From the NCBI RefSeq assembly GCF_030247195.1, contig NC_080672.1, forward strand, positions 366,908,271 to 366,972,270: a DNA stretch of 64,000 nucleotides. Direction: 5' to 3'. The position numbers and the translations under genes were made by a program. This DNA is from Topomyia yanbarensis (lineage: Eukaryota > Arthropoda > Insecta > Diptera > Culicidae). The notes below the pieces were generated by a model. That model was not told where the DNA came from. It saw only the letters and a program-made list of their open reading frames with translations, and searched no databases. Shown one piece after another: positions 24,814 to 35,896 of the stretch (its first letter is position 1; each line of letters opens with the position of its first letter).

Positions 24814-25222
24814 GATCCTGGTCGAGATAGACGGAAATTAGCGAACCATTCGATACAAGGAATTTGTTCATCCGCATGCAAAATCCTATTCCAAAGGTTC
24901 CAGAAACGGATGACAATGGACCATAAGCCAGGAGCTGAACCAAAACCAGGGACAACTCGGAAAAACGGCAGGGCTGATTGCTCATTTCACGCGGAATTCG
25001 CACATTTTGACTTTGGACTTGGTCAAATATCTTGTCCAAAGCCAAAAAACGATCCGGATTGGAAATGTACAAGATGCAGAACCTCTCAAATTGGGACGCC
25101 AGCGGAAGGTCGTGAAAACGCCAGCCTGGAAACTCAACGACGCTGCCAACGAAATGCCGGTTCTATATCAGTCAAAACGGATTTTAAGTCATTGCCGGAA
25201 TAGGAATATTTCATTAGTTTGA
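24814..25222 (+). pseudogene. Relic of a DD37E-type mariner transposase
   Basis: Scattered segments in at least two frames match the order of the better-preserved mariner at 34520-35440: a helix-turn-helix end and linker (LFQRFQKRMTMDH, then a PKPGTTRKN linker), NVQDAEPLK, KVVKTPAWKL and the DFKSLP segment near 25185. The catalytic Asp motif has not survived. The copy ends near 25222 without an identifiable terminal repeat. It is an inactive fragment, more diverged than the copy at 34.5 kb. Confidence 0.6.
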
Positions 25223-26733
25223 ATTGCTAACACCCTCTTCCTGTACCGGTTTATCTGATTAAGCTAACAACTGTTTGTTTTTAAGTTTTGTTTTCTTCCG
25301 TTATCCAAAATCGACACCACTGTCACACGTATCCCTTCGCCGGGCCGATAATTTTGATTGACAGATGCTAATATAAAGCGAAGTGAATGCCATCATTCAC
25401 CGTGACTTAAACGCAACAATACCTTTAACCAAAAGACAGGCACCTCCTGCTAGTCAAACCGAGGAAAGTAAGATTTATACGATGCGTCCGATTCCGTCAA
25501 CGGGGCGGAACGGAACGGAAATGATACCGATTGGTCAGGATAAATACATTTTTCTGCACTTCAAAATACTTCATACCAGTGGATGTTGTTTGTAAACATC
25601 TCCATGGAAACTGCAAGCCATTAATGCTGATTTCGTTTTTAGATCAGAGACGTTTAAGGTTTGCTCGAAACTGTCATTTTTATATAGATTTTGTAAACAT
25701 TGACATTCCGTAGATGTGACGATCCGTCTAAATGGTACTTGAGGCTTCATTAGATTAAGTTGGATTTCCGACCGGACACGCGGTTCAACTCAAAGAGGGG
25801 GAGGGGGGCCAGAAGAAGGAGCTCAAAAATCACCACGCTTCTCGCTTCGTTTATTGTAAATTTTAATTTTCTTAACGTCGGAAAAATTCGGGATGGTCAT
25901 AAATTTTAATTTTATCCAATTTCTATGGTAAGGCTATGCAATTTTTTATGATTATGTGTGCTCGGCTTCGGCTATATTTCCCATCCCGCTCGTGAGCAGC
26001 ACATTCGCCATCGTCCATCGTAATAAGCCGCCGTCGCCTACCGCCTCCACCACCACCAACCATGGTGAACCACCACCGCGCACATATGAGCTTGAGTGAG
26101 TTTCGTATGGTCGTTTCGTTGGTTGGTCGATTGGTCTGGCAGGTCGGGCAGAGTGGTGGCAGTGGGAGGTTTGGAGACCGACGACCATCGCACACCGCCC
26201 AGGTTGGGGAGTCAGTGGAGCTGAAACGTTCGATGTTGTGCATTCCTTTTTGCCTTTGCAGCCGCCCGTTCATAACTTGGTTGTTCTCCACCATTCGTCC
26301 GTCCGTCGTCCGTCCTTCCGCGCACAGTATTTTCAGTGGCTACCCCTTCCGACGACCATCAGGAGCCTGGTTTAGGAGCTGGGTGGGGGTCTTAGCTGCT
26401 GGATGAACTGCTGCGGAGCTTGTTTTTAATTTAAGTGCACTTTTTTATGTGCAATTTTTGTGCTCTCTTCATGGAGTTTTTTTTTCGTCCCGGCTGCTGC
26501 GGCTGCACTGCTTGGGTTCTGGGATGCGTTGTTTTTTTTACCTCCTCCCCACCGCCTCTTCTAAAATTTTCGGTGTGTGTTCTTTGATTCTCTATATTAC
26601 TCGCTGTACCGAACGGAGATAGAAAGCGAGTAGAATGTGCGAAAAAAAATCTCTGGAATATGCATCATAAACTACGGCCGAGGTTATGATTTATTGAAAT
26701 ATCGTCCTTTTTTGGCGCTCGGTTGATTTTTTT
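25223..26733. other. GC-richer unique DNA, no recognised gene
   Basis: Contains a G/A run at about 25795-25808 and CCACCACCA-type triplets near 26045-26078. The open frames at 25923-26406 lie on opposite strands over the same DNA and have no domain, so they are not called. Confidence 0.35.
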
Positions 26734-26930
26734 CTTCTCTCTCTCTCTCTCTCTCGGGTGGTAGAAGACTTCTTTTTTGTTGTTACAGCAGCAGCGTTGA
26801 GAGCATTTTACTGAACTTAGATCGCGCTTCGTCAGTGGTTCCGGGAGTGGTCACCCGGTCGACATACCACACCACATCGGCGCGAATCGTGAAGTTGAAT
26901 GAATTAGAACCGGCGTGAAAAAGGTACGCT
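26734..26930 (+). promoter_or_regulatory. Promoter-like segment: GAGA-type CT run, initiator, possible leader exon
   Basis: A (CT)n run at 26734-26755 resembles binding sites of GAGA factor. About 75 bp downstream, GTCAGTGG at 26831-26838 matches the insect initiator TCAGT (A at 26834). CGACA begins at +27, one base short of the usual downstream promoter element position. The following sequence ends AAAAAGGTACGC near 26920-26931, a weak splice-donor match. No TATA box is apparent. No coding exon could be tied to it, so direction and activity are inferred. Confidence 0.25.
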
Positions 26931-27459
26931 ATTCAATTGGCTGCTGGTCTTTTGGGGTCCCGATAGAAAGGTTATGTGTGGAATTACTCACCGAAAAATG
27001 CTTCCGAAAAGTGGACGAACAAAGTTGTTTAGAATTTCAACAAAATTGTGTTTGCTTACCTGGAAAAAAGGGGAAGAAAGAAAAGATTTATTAGTATGAA
27101 ATTTGTTTTGAGGATTGAATGTTATATTGCTATTGCTTGGCATTTAAATCGACTATACTGACGATGATACGAAGTGCAGATATCTAGCAATACAACAAAT
27201 TTGAGTTCTTTCAAAATGGCTTTTTTCGACTTCCCCACTCCGGAAAATCGCTTAAGAGGTTATATACCTATGAACTCGCGAAAATTCCGAGTTTTCCATA
27301 ATTTTTAAAGCATATAATTAAAGACCCGAGCAACTTAGTTAAGGCTCTTGTTTATTATAACGTTTACGGGGTGCCCAAAATATGGTCATCTCATACCTTT
27401 TTACCCGGAAGATGGGCGAACACGTCCGGTATTCATAGAAGAGCAATAAAAATAGAAAT
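26931..27459. other. Gene-less stretch
   Basis: No gene recognised. TTTTTACCCGGAAGA at about 27397-27411 also occurs near 20325-20339, just upstream of repeat R1, so part of this stretch may belong to the same composite repeat. Confidence 0.35.
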
Positions 27460-27775
27460 AGTAATTTCTTTGTAATCAATCGTCTTATTAAATTGTTATA
27501 TGAGGAGAGCGTAAAAAAATAAAAACTTTATTTGATAGTTAACATTTGTTAAAAAAAAAAGTTCATTAGGGAGCTGTCTACTTTGTGTACAAGTTTAAAA
27601 AACGAGTTTTATTGCTTGAATCGACGGAATACACTACAAAATATTGAGAAGCCTATTCAAAGTATTTTCGAAAAAAGCAATAAGGCGCACGGACAAACGC
27701 ATCCATCCTCTTCTACGTTCGTTTCTTGGCTGGTGGTGCCGGTTGTTGGCTTGGAGACACTGGGCATGATTGTGA
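27460..27775. repeat. Dispersed repeat R2, copy 2
   Basis: Same orientation as 20786-21112, with many substitutions and small indels. Here R1 and the GATAAAATCGGG array are missing upstream, consistent with an internal deletion of a larger element. Confidence 0.7.
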
Positions 27776-28255
27776 ATTACAATCGGACATATAACTTGAC
27801 AGAAACATGAATTAAAATGATAATCAAATTTAAATGCAGCATGATTTTTATATTCTTAGCATAGTTGCGATCCACTGACTGCAAACGCCGCTGCAGCCCG
27901 GGGACAATCTGATAATACCCATATATTGAACTCACAAATTTGGTGGTACTTAGATGGCATCAATTTGAGTAACATTTGAAAATAGCAATACGAAATCTGC
28001 TAATGCCTTGAACTGAGCACACAAGATTTTGTCAATCAATTCCTTCAAATCATGAACAACGATGGCTCTCATATGGTAATGGTATACTAGCGCTACTATC
28101 AAGTCAGTGGTACATATATGAAACAAGCACTTTCTGCTAGAGTATCCCCGGGCTGAGCCGTTGCATGATCCGGATTCCTTCTTGAAAATTCCTTGAATTT
28201 CCACGATCTTAAGGAACTGATCGTAAAAATATTGTTTGTTCTGTTCAAGCCAAAA
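27776..28255. other. Gene-less stretch
   Basis: A 102-codon minus-strand frame (27950-28258) ends at the fold-back boundary and is not recognised. Its reading does not resume on the other side of the fold-back. Confidence 0.3.
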
Positions 28256-29694
28256 CACAGTGGTTTTTTTTTGCCAAAAACACGCGATTAATTATTTACA
28301 CAAAAACGGTCAAGTTTAGATCAATAATGTCTTCTGAAAGTTTCAAGACCTTTCTTCTGGTTTAGTACATTGAGTGATTAATCCTCATAAAAGTGAGATA
28401 TTTTTCTCATTTTTTTAAAATGTATAGATAATGAGATCATATGTTCTGCAATGTTGTAGAGCTACTTTTTGCGAACAACTTTGCTTAAGAGTCCAAAATT
28501 GTATATTCAATACTTGTGAAGTTATAGTGCCTTGTTTGTGTATGACCCCTTAAAATCATTTTTTTAGTATATCTTTTTTGGTATCGCACCTATGAATTTA
28601 GAATGTTCTACAAAGTTATTTGCGTCAATGTCACCCGCAACTCTTTAGAAGAACGTTTTGTTCTAGCTCTTCTATCTTCGAAGTTATTTAGCAATTTTTG
28701 AAAAAAAAATAGTGCTATTTCCAATAGCAATAACTTTTGAACGGGCAAAAACGGGCAACCAGTTATAGTTATAAACATTAGTACAACAAATGAACTACAA
28801 AATCCAATTTATTCCATTTGTCTATTGTTGTCTCCGGTGCTGTTATGGACGGTTTAGGAAGTGCTTTCCGCTGCTTAGTATGCATTTTTCATTAAGTGGA
28901 ATTGTTCATCTGTTCCTCGCTGGATTCTCTTTTTAAGTATGCGTGTGCAGGAAAGAAATTAAGAGAGAGAAAGACAAAGAGAGAGAGAACAAGAGAGAGA
29001 AAGAAAGAGAGAGAGAAAAAGAGAGAGATTGTAGAGCACTAAGCAGCGCTAAGCACATAACTTCTACGAAATCGCCTTTAAGAAAATCAGTGTTACACAG
29101 CTCCGAGATGTAGCAATCCTTGACTGTTACTAAGGGTAACGCTCAAAACTAGAAGATTCCCGAACTTCGACGCGGTCACGTGTGCGGGAGAGTGTCTGTA
29201 CACGTTTTTTCGTACATTCGATGATACGAAACGTTTTAAGCGATACTAATTTAAAGGGATTTTCATCAAAATGTGTACAGTTGGAATGTAAGGTAATTGA
29301 TTGAAACATAATTTCTTTATATACTTAGTATTCTTGTTTATTGAAAAGTACACTCATTATACTATTTAGGTTCCCTTGATAAACGTCACTTGTTTTCCCT
29401 TTGGGTTTCCGCGAGAGAAAGTATGAAAATTGGTTCTGTAGTTCAACAAGTCTTTCAATATTATAACGTTGACGGACATAATATGCCCGATTTTGCCGCT
29501 GGAATAATGCAAATAGTCAAGAAGTCTTGTATTTATTTCAAAAGACTGTGGATCAAGCATAATCGCACAGTAACTAATGTTTTTAGACTCTTAAGACTTT
29601 GGGTGCTCATAACTCAAGTACACAGAATTTTCTTAAAGGCGATTTTTGCGCGATTTCGCAGAAGTTATGCGCTTAGCAGTCCTCTACAATCTTT

Positions 29695-29740
<46 letters not shown>

Positions 29741-29755
29741 CTCTCTCTCTTTCTT

Positions 29756-29798
<43 letters not shown>

Positions 29799-30540
29799 TG
29801 TTCTCTCTCTCTTTCTCTGTCTCTCTTAATTTCTTTCCTGCACACGCATACGTAAAAAGAGAATCCAGCGAGGAACAGATGAACAATTCCACTTAATGAA
29901 AAATGCATACTAAGCAGCGGAAAGCACTTCCTAAACCGTCCATAACAGCACCGGAGACAACAGTAGACAAATGGAATAAATTGGATTTTGTAGTTCATTT
30001 GTTGTACTAATGTTTATAACTATAGCTGGTTGCCCGTTTTTGCCCGTTCAAAAGTTATTGCTATTGGAAATAGCACTATTTTTTTTTCAAAAATTGCTAA
30101 ATAACTTCGAAGATAGAAGAGCTAGAACAAAACGTTCTTCTAAAGAGTTGCGGGTGACATTGACGCAAATAACTTTGTAGAACATTCTAAATTCATAGGT
30201 ACGATACCAAAAAAATTATATTAAAAAAATGATTTTAAGGGGTCATCCACAAACAAGGCACTATAACTTCACATGTATTGAATATACAATTTTGGACTCT
30301 TAAGCAAAGTTGTTCGCAAAAAGTAGCTCTACAACATTGCAGAACATATCTCATTATCTATACATTTTAAAAAAATGAGAAAAATATCTCACTTTTATGA
30401 GGATTAATCACTCAATGTACTAAACCAGAAGAAAGGTCTTGAAATACTGATAAAACTTTCAGAAGACATTATTGATCTAAACTTGACCGTTTTTGTGTAA
30501 ATAATTAATCGCGTGTTTTTGGCAAAAAAAAACCACTGTG
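28256..30540. mobile_element. 2.3-kb fold-back element with well-conserved long arms
   Basis: The left arm (28256 to about 29093) and right arm (about 29617-30540) are inverted copies that agree almost base for base over hundreds of bases, apart from small indels. Both termini begin CACAGTGG followed by T9 and GCCAAAAACACGCG. The flanking pentamers are CAAAA on the left and CAATA on the right, a possible imperfect 5-bp target duplication. The arms include a GA (left) or TC (right) microsatellite of different length. The core (about 29094-29616) has no transposase. The terminal heptamer CACAGTG resembles Transib-type ends. Frames across the right-arm TC run encode only Ser/Leu repeats and are not genes. 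Confidence 0.85.
29699..29826. repeat. (TC)n microsatellite in right arm of fold-back
   Basis: Near-pure TC repeat with TTTC interruptions. The left arm carries the complementary GA run at about 28963-29029, which is clearly shorter, so the two arms have diverged here by slippage. Confidence 0.9.
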
Positions 30541-31109
30541 CAATAGCGGATTTGTGGAAGTTTAGATTCGTTCTGAGAACTCCATTTGGAGATGTCGAAG
30601 CATCTCTACTAGCGTGCATACCGTACTAGCTAATGCGACAACAAGAACGCGTCGCAGAATCTTGATGGACACCCTTCGACACACGTTTGATCGTACCAAC
30701 CAGTATCGCGGGTGACGTCGTGTAAACTGTCGAATACGAATTGCCAATTGATATAACTTAATTTAATACATACATGTAATAAATTGTACAAAACTACTCC
30801 TGCAGGAATAGTTTTCGATAAAAAATAGAAAATGATTCTTTAAGAAAAACGTTCTCGAATACAGGGAAAAATTATTTATTCAACTAATCGTTAATATACG
30901 AGAAATACTCATATACTACCAATTACCAAACCGATTTTTTCAGTTTAGAGATTTTAGTTGATCTATTGGTCTTTAATCGTGATCACCGTAAACCTCTTAA
31001 ATAAAAAAGGGTTCGAGGAAAAAGCCCTCACTTCGCCAATTATCAATATATTTTCATAAACTTATGCTTTTTTATTTCGCTGAAAAATGTCCTACCAAAA
31101 TACTACAGC
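30541..31109. other. Gene-less stretch
   Basis: Non-coding; nothing recognised between the fold-back and repeat R1. Confidence 0.4.
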
Positions 31110-31434
31110 GAAAACCCGTTTTGGTGAATTTTAGGCTGATAAAAGACGGACATTGATAAAATCGGGACATATATTATTCTTTCTTTTTAAAAAACCGAAG
31201 CTCATAAAGTATTTTTCTTTAGTCCCTAGATATAGCCTCATAACCCCTTCTAATTATTTTGTTTAAATTTCTCTTAAGGGGGTCTAACAGTGCAAAATTC
31301 ATAAAAAAATAAAATTTTTATTTTTGCATGTTTCGAATCTCTAAGATAAGAAAAATATGCTCAGGAAAGGATTTACTCGAATTCAAGTTGGTTCATCTGC
31401 TAGAGCCCATCAAACTACTAATTATCAATTTTCA
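31110..31434. repeat. Dispersed repeat R1, copy 2
   Basis: Same orientation as 20347-20669, diverged by substitutions and small indels. It ends just before the leader of the non-LTR retrotransposon. The array and R2 that follow it in the other copy are absent. Confidence 0.7.
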
Positions 31435-31729
31435 GTTGTTTCCGAGCCTTTCAACGGAGCAGATCGTTATACTTCACAGTGGTGTTCGGTGTGTAAGTTT
31501 CAGTGAGTGAAGGTCAGCCTTTGTTTGTTTGTAGGCTGCCGTTCTGCGGGTGCCAGTGGCGAGTCCAGAGTATTGTTTTCGCTAGTGTGGAACAATCGAC
31601 GTTACTGCAGATAAGTTTTGTCTGTTTTTTTCTCTCGTTTGCTTTCTTTCCTTTTCTTTTTTTATTTTACCTTGCAATCTAATAATAAGACACATTCCCG
31701 TATATACAACGCTCTGCCCTCGTGCTTAA

Positions 31730-33066
31730 ATGACCGAGGGCGAAATACCATCTGATATTCTCATGGAAGTCCCTGATTCCCCTAACACGCGCATTGCCCC
31801 ACGTAGAAAACAGTACCTGCTAGATTCCACTGGGCCATGGGTAGTGTACTTTCGGACCGGGGAGAAACCGGTTAATGTATTGAAACTTTCTCGGGATCTG
31901 ACTGCTAACTACCCGGCCGTAGCTCAGATAACGCGTGTTCGGGCAAACAAGATACGTGTTCTAGTGAATGACCTCGGCCAGGCAAACGCGATTGCTTGCT
32001 GTGAGCGCTTTACGCGGGAATTTAAAGCGTACGTGCCTTGTGTGGTCGTAGAAATCGATGGGGTTGTGTCCGAACCGGGCCTGAAATGCGAAGAACTGTT
32101 GGAGTACGGGGTTGGCTGCTTTAAGGACCCCTCACTCCAACAGATTAAGATCTTGGAATGCAAATAATTATACGCCGCAAATACCGAGGGAAATAAGACT
32201 ACCTACTCTCAATCAGGCTCGCTTCGGGTGACTTTCGCCGGGTCTTCTCTTCCCAACTACATCCTCCTTGACAAAGTTCGCCTACCTGTTCGCCTGTTTG
32301 TACCGCGGGTCATGAGCTGCAGTAATTGCAAGCAGTTGGGCCACACAGCCACCTATTGTGGAAATAAAAAACGATGCGGCAAATGTGAGGGAGAGTATGA
32401 GGATGACTCTTGCGGCAAAGAAACTGAAAAGTGTATTTACTGCGGGGGCCCTTCGCATGCTCTTCAGTCATGCCCTGCGTACAAACAGCGCGGGGATAAA
32501 ATTAAAAGCTCTCTTAAGGAACGCTCGAGGCGCTCTTATGCAGAAATGCTAAAGAATGCTTCGCCATCTGTCCTGTCTGAAAATCCCTTTGCTGGTTTGG
32601 ATCGTGTTGAGCAAGAATCTGACGACCCTCAAGAGGGAACATCTCTCGTTAACCCGGGGGAGTCCAGGAAGAGGAGAACTCTAGCCTCCCTTAGACTACC
32701 TCGTAAGGGTCCCAAGATGTCATCCTCTGAGAGTGTGCCAACAACATTTAATAAATCCAACGGAAGTGCTACCAAAAATCCGAAGCAAGTTGCTCCAGGG
32801 CTTGGAAATTTTAATTCTTACAAGGAGTACCCACCACTTTCAGGGACACCAGAAACCCCAAGTGTCCCTCTTTTTCAAACAGACACTCAGTCCAGTAATG
32901 GACTAATGAAATTTACTGACATCGTGGACTTAATTTTCACAGCTTAACATTAACTGATCCTCTTAAAAGCCTTCTGATACGTTTTCTCCCTATAGTGCAA
33001 ACATTTTTGAAGCAGTTGACTACTAAATGGCCCCTCCTTGCAGCGATCGTATCCTTCGATGGCTAA
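31730..33066 (+). pseudogene. ORF1 (nucleic-acid-binding Gag-like protein) of non-LTR element
   Basis: ORF1 proteins coat element RNA and help target-primed reverse transcription. The frame opens at Met 31730, with a conserved N-terminal region (VLKLSRDL, VRANKIRVLVNDLGQANAIA). An in-frame TAA at 32165-32167 interrupts it, and the frame resumes through LRVTFAGSSLPNYILLDKVR. Three zinc knuckles follow at about 32318-32470. The first (CSNCKQLGHTATYC) and third (CIYCGGPSHALQSC) are intact CCHC; the middle one (CGKCEGEYEDDSC) has Tyr where His is expected. The motif RSYAEMLKNASP follows. A frameshift near 32935-32950 moves the C-terminal segment (DPLKSLLIRFLP to AAIVSFDG) into the next frame, ending at TAA 33064-33066. 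That stop overlaps the ORF2 ATG at 33059-33061. Confidence 0.85.
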
Positions 33067-34535
33067 GTCATCGAACGAGGTCACCGATTCGATTACTGTT
33101 CTACAGTGGAATTGCAGAAGTATCCTCCCGAAAATCGATTCCTTTAAATTTGTACTAAATAGTTTAAAATTTGATGCTTTCGCATTATGTGAAACTTGGT
33201 TAACTTCCGATACTTCCACGACTTTAATATAATTCGTCTGGATCGAGAAAACCTCTATGGAGGAGTACTTTTGGGGATTAAAAAGTGCTATTCTTTCAAC
33301 CGAATTAACCTCCCTTCGACACCAGGCATTGAAATTGTCGCTTGTCAAGTTTTAATCAAAGGTAAAGACCTTTGCATTGCTTCCATCTACATTCCTCCTA
33401 GAGCCTCGGTAGGGCACCGAACGCTTTGTAATATCACGGAATCCTTACCGGCACCGCGGCTAGTTCTGGGAGACTTTAACTCGCACGGTACGGTATGGGG
33501 CTGTCTTCACGATGATAATAGATCAACACTAATCCAAGATCTTTGCGACAATTTCAACATGACCATCTTAAACACGGGAGAAATGAAGCGGATTTGCTCA
33601 ACATGTCTACAGTTAGATTGCAGGTGGAAGGTGATCCCTGATCCCCATGGTAGCGATCATTTGCCTATCGTTATTTCAATTGCTTACGGTTTAATACCAT
33701 CGGAAACAATCAATGTCTCGTATGACCTTACACGGAACATTGATTGGAAGAGTTACGCGACCGCAATATCCGTTCAAATCGAATCCACCCAAGAGCTTCC
33801 TCCGGAGGAAGAGTACAGGTTTTCGGCTGGCTTGATTCTCGACAGCGCGAATCAACCTCAGACCAAACCAGTACCCAGCGCGAATACCCATGGACGGCCT
33901 CCCACCCTGTGGTGGGATAAAGAGTTCTCAGAGCTGTACGCGGAGAAGTCCACTGCATATAAGGCCTTCCGGGAAGACGGGTTACCCGCTAGCTATCAGC
34001 AGTACGCATCGTTAGAAAGGCGAATGAAGAGTGTAATGAAAGCCAAAACATGCAGTTATTGGCGCCGGTTCGTCGACGGGTTAACGAGAGAAACAGCGAT
34101 GAGCACTCTTTGGAGTACGGCTCGACGTATGCGTAACCAAAACAGTACCAACGAGAACGTGGAATATTCAAACCGCTGGATATTCGCTTTCGCCAAAAAG
34201 ATCTGTCCGGACTCTGCCCGGTACAGAAAACGTACCGCGCAACGTCTCCTAACGATACCGCGAACAAAACACCAGACAGAATCAAATTCAATTTGCTGAA
34301 GAATCTGCCTGACACTGCAAAAAGGCGCTTGTTGAACTTCTTTAACAAGATTCTTGAGGTTAACATTGTCCCTCATCACCAGTGAAGGTCATCGCCATCC
34401 AAAAACCAGGAAAACCAGCTTCCGACCACAACTCGTATCGACCGATTGCAATACTGTCCTGTATTCGGAAGCTGTTCGAGAAAATGATTTTGTTTCGCGT
34501 CGACAATTGGGTTGAAGCAAATGTCTTTAATTGTC
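33059..34535 (+). pseudogene. ORF2 endonuclease with start of reverse transcriptase, broken
   Basis: ORF2 provides endonuclease and reverse transcriptase. From Met 33059 the endonuclease motifs run ITVLQWNCRS and FALCETWLTSD, then a frameshift near 33205-33215, then HDFNIIRLDRENLYGGV, VLGDFNSHGTVWG (Asp codon about 33472) and GSDHLPIVI (about 33652). About 15-20 residues appear deleted near 33590, after NTGEM. Further shifts occur near 34220 and near 34378. The polymerase begins at 34382 (VKVIAIQKPGKPASDHNSYR, then PIAILSCIRKLFEKM) and stops at about 34520, before the catalytic YADD box, where mariner sequence starts. Overlap with the ORF1 stop suggests coupled translation in the ancestor. 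Confidence 0.85.
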
Positions 34536-35440
34536 TTCTTGCTCTTCCGAAGTTCCCGCTTCATCACTGCCCAGTACTGCTCCACCGTGCAGCTCCGGAC
34601 AGTTTGGCGGATTCATGTCCTTTGGAAGAAAATGGACAGAATTTGCCTCATACCACTCCAGGACACTTTTAGAATAGTGGCATGATACCAAATCTGGCCA
34701 AAATAGCGGAGCTTCGTCGTGCTGCTGCAAGAACGGCAAAAGGCGCTTCTCGAGGTACTCAGATTAGTAGATCTCGCCATTTACTGTGCCCTTTGTCACG
34801 AAAGGCTCACTCCTCAGTCCGCAAGAGCAGATGGCCTGCCAAATGAGATATTTGGAGGCGAACTTCGACATTTTCTTCTTCTTAAATTTGTCGTCCACAT
34901 AGAACTTGCTCTTGCCGGTGAAAAAATCCAACCCCGGAATTTGCTTAAAATCGGCTTTTATATACGTTTCGTCGTCCATCACACAACAGCCATATTTTGT
35001 CAGCATCTTCTCGTAGAGCTTTCGTGCCCGAGTTTTAGCCGTCGATTGTTGCCGCTCATCGCGGTTTGGGAAGTTCTGTACCTTGTATGTATGTAGTCCG
35101 GCTCTCTTCTTTGCATTCTGGACGTAGCTCTGCGACATGCCGATCTTTTTAGCCAAATCACGGCTTGAGACGTTGGGATTTGCTTTAATCATCCGCTTCA
35201 CCTTTCCCTCCGTCTTTTTGTTCTCCGGTCCCGGTTTTCTTCCAGCTCCTTTGCCGTGGTCCAACGTCAACCGCTCCTGGAACCGCTTCAACACTCTGGA
35301 GACGGTTGAATGGTGAATGTTCAACATTTTTCCCAACTGCCGGTGCGACAGGTCAGGAAATTCCAGGTGTTTGGAAAGAATTAGGTTAGGTTGGTTCTCT
35401 TGACTCGCGTTGGTTCACCTCCATTTTCGTTGAATCGAAA
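34520..35440 (-). pseudogene. DD37E Tc1/mariner transposase, broken
   Basis: Cut-and-paste transposase that binds terminal repeats and cuts DNA with an acidic triad. Reading on the minus strand, an ATG near 35428 starts a short frame that is shifted relative to the main frame (from about 35378 down). The main frame shows a first helix-turn-helix (GKMLNIHHSTVSRVLKRF), an AGRKPG linker, a second helix-turn-helix (SSRDLAKKIGMSQSYVQ), RARKLYEKML and the first catalytic Asp in CCVMDDETY. An in-frame TAA at 34764-34766 follows GEIY. The frame then continues through FWPDLVSCHYSK, which holds the second Asp. A frameshift after NCPEL puts the catalytic Glu segment (EQYWAVMKRELRKSK) in another frame. 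Counting from the second Asp, allowing for the indel, fits a spacing of 37. The end after TIKDI is lost. Confidence 0.85.
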
Positions 35441-35560
35441 AACACGACTTCGAGTTTGACAGCATGTAAACAATACACATCAATGAGAAAGTGTGCAAAA
35501 TTTGGTTGATTTTTACCCAATGGTAAAAAAGTTATGCCCTGGTGAATGTGTCGCAATAAT
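34520..35560 (-). mobile_element. DD37E-type mariner inserted in the retrotransposon
   Basis: An opposite-strand transposase (34520-35440) plus a non-coding end (about 35440-35560) sit between the retrotransposon's polymerase start and its 3' UTR. The transposase C-terminus and the left terminal repeat are missing at the 34520 junction. The right terminal repeat could not be delimited with confidence. The insertion is younger than the retrotransposon, and a later deletion removed material from both. Confidence 0.75.
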
Positions 35561-35564
35561 GTCG

Positions 35565-35896
35565 TGTTCGCCTTTATATACCAAACTATCTTTTTAGTTT
35601 CAAGATAACTTTAAAATATTTCGTAAAAAACTATTCCTCCCCTTTTAAATATCAAACTGGATTCCTTGTTTTAAAACTTTTCATGAAAGAAAATCTTTTG
35701 CCCCCACTCTTGTATATAGAACTGTATTTCTAGTCTTAAGATTGCTGTAAAAATCATCCTCTCAATATAAAAAAAATCTGAACATTGTAACCTCTTAGTT
35801 TTAAGTATTTAAAATGTAAAAAAATAAAAGAATTTGGCACCGCCAAGCTAACGCATTTGTGCCTATAAAATAAACGAACTGAATAATAAAAAAAAA
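35565..35896 (+). other. 3' UTR and poly(A) of the non-LTR retrotransposon
   Basis: This AT-rich segment contains GGCACCGCCAAGCTAACGC (35835-35853) and AATAAACGAACTGAATAA just before A9 at 35888-35896. It fits the 3' UTR of Jockey/I-like elements and marks their 3' end. It is separated from the rest of the element by the mariner. Confidence 0.65.

Larger units (their letters stand above)
31470..35896 (+). mobile_element. Jockey/I-like non-LTR retrotransposon, interrupted and truncated
   Basis: The order is a leader (about 31470-31729), ORF1 with zinc knuckles, ORF2 endonuclease and the start of reverse transcriptase, then a 3' UTR (about 35565-35887) and a short poly(A) at 35888-35896. Most of the reverse transcriptase is missing. 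Between 34520 and about 35560 lies a mariner element on the opposite strand, and the junction at about 34520 truncates both elements. The 5' limit is approximate because no target duplication was found. Clade placement (Jockey/I group) rests on the knuckle-rich ORF1 and endonuclease motifs. Confidence 0.85.

Noticed and set aside
29390..29998. Open frames rich in Ser/Leu (plus) and Arg/Glu (minus)
   Set aside because: They are translations of the (TC)n microsatellite in the fold-back arm.
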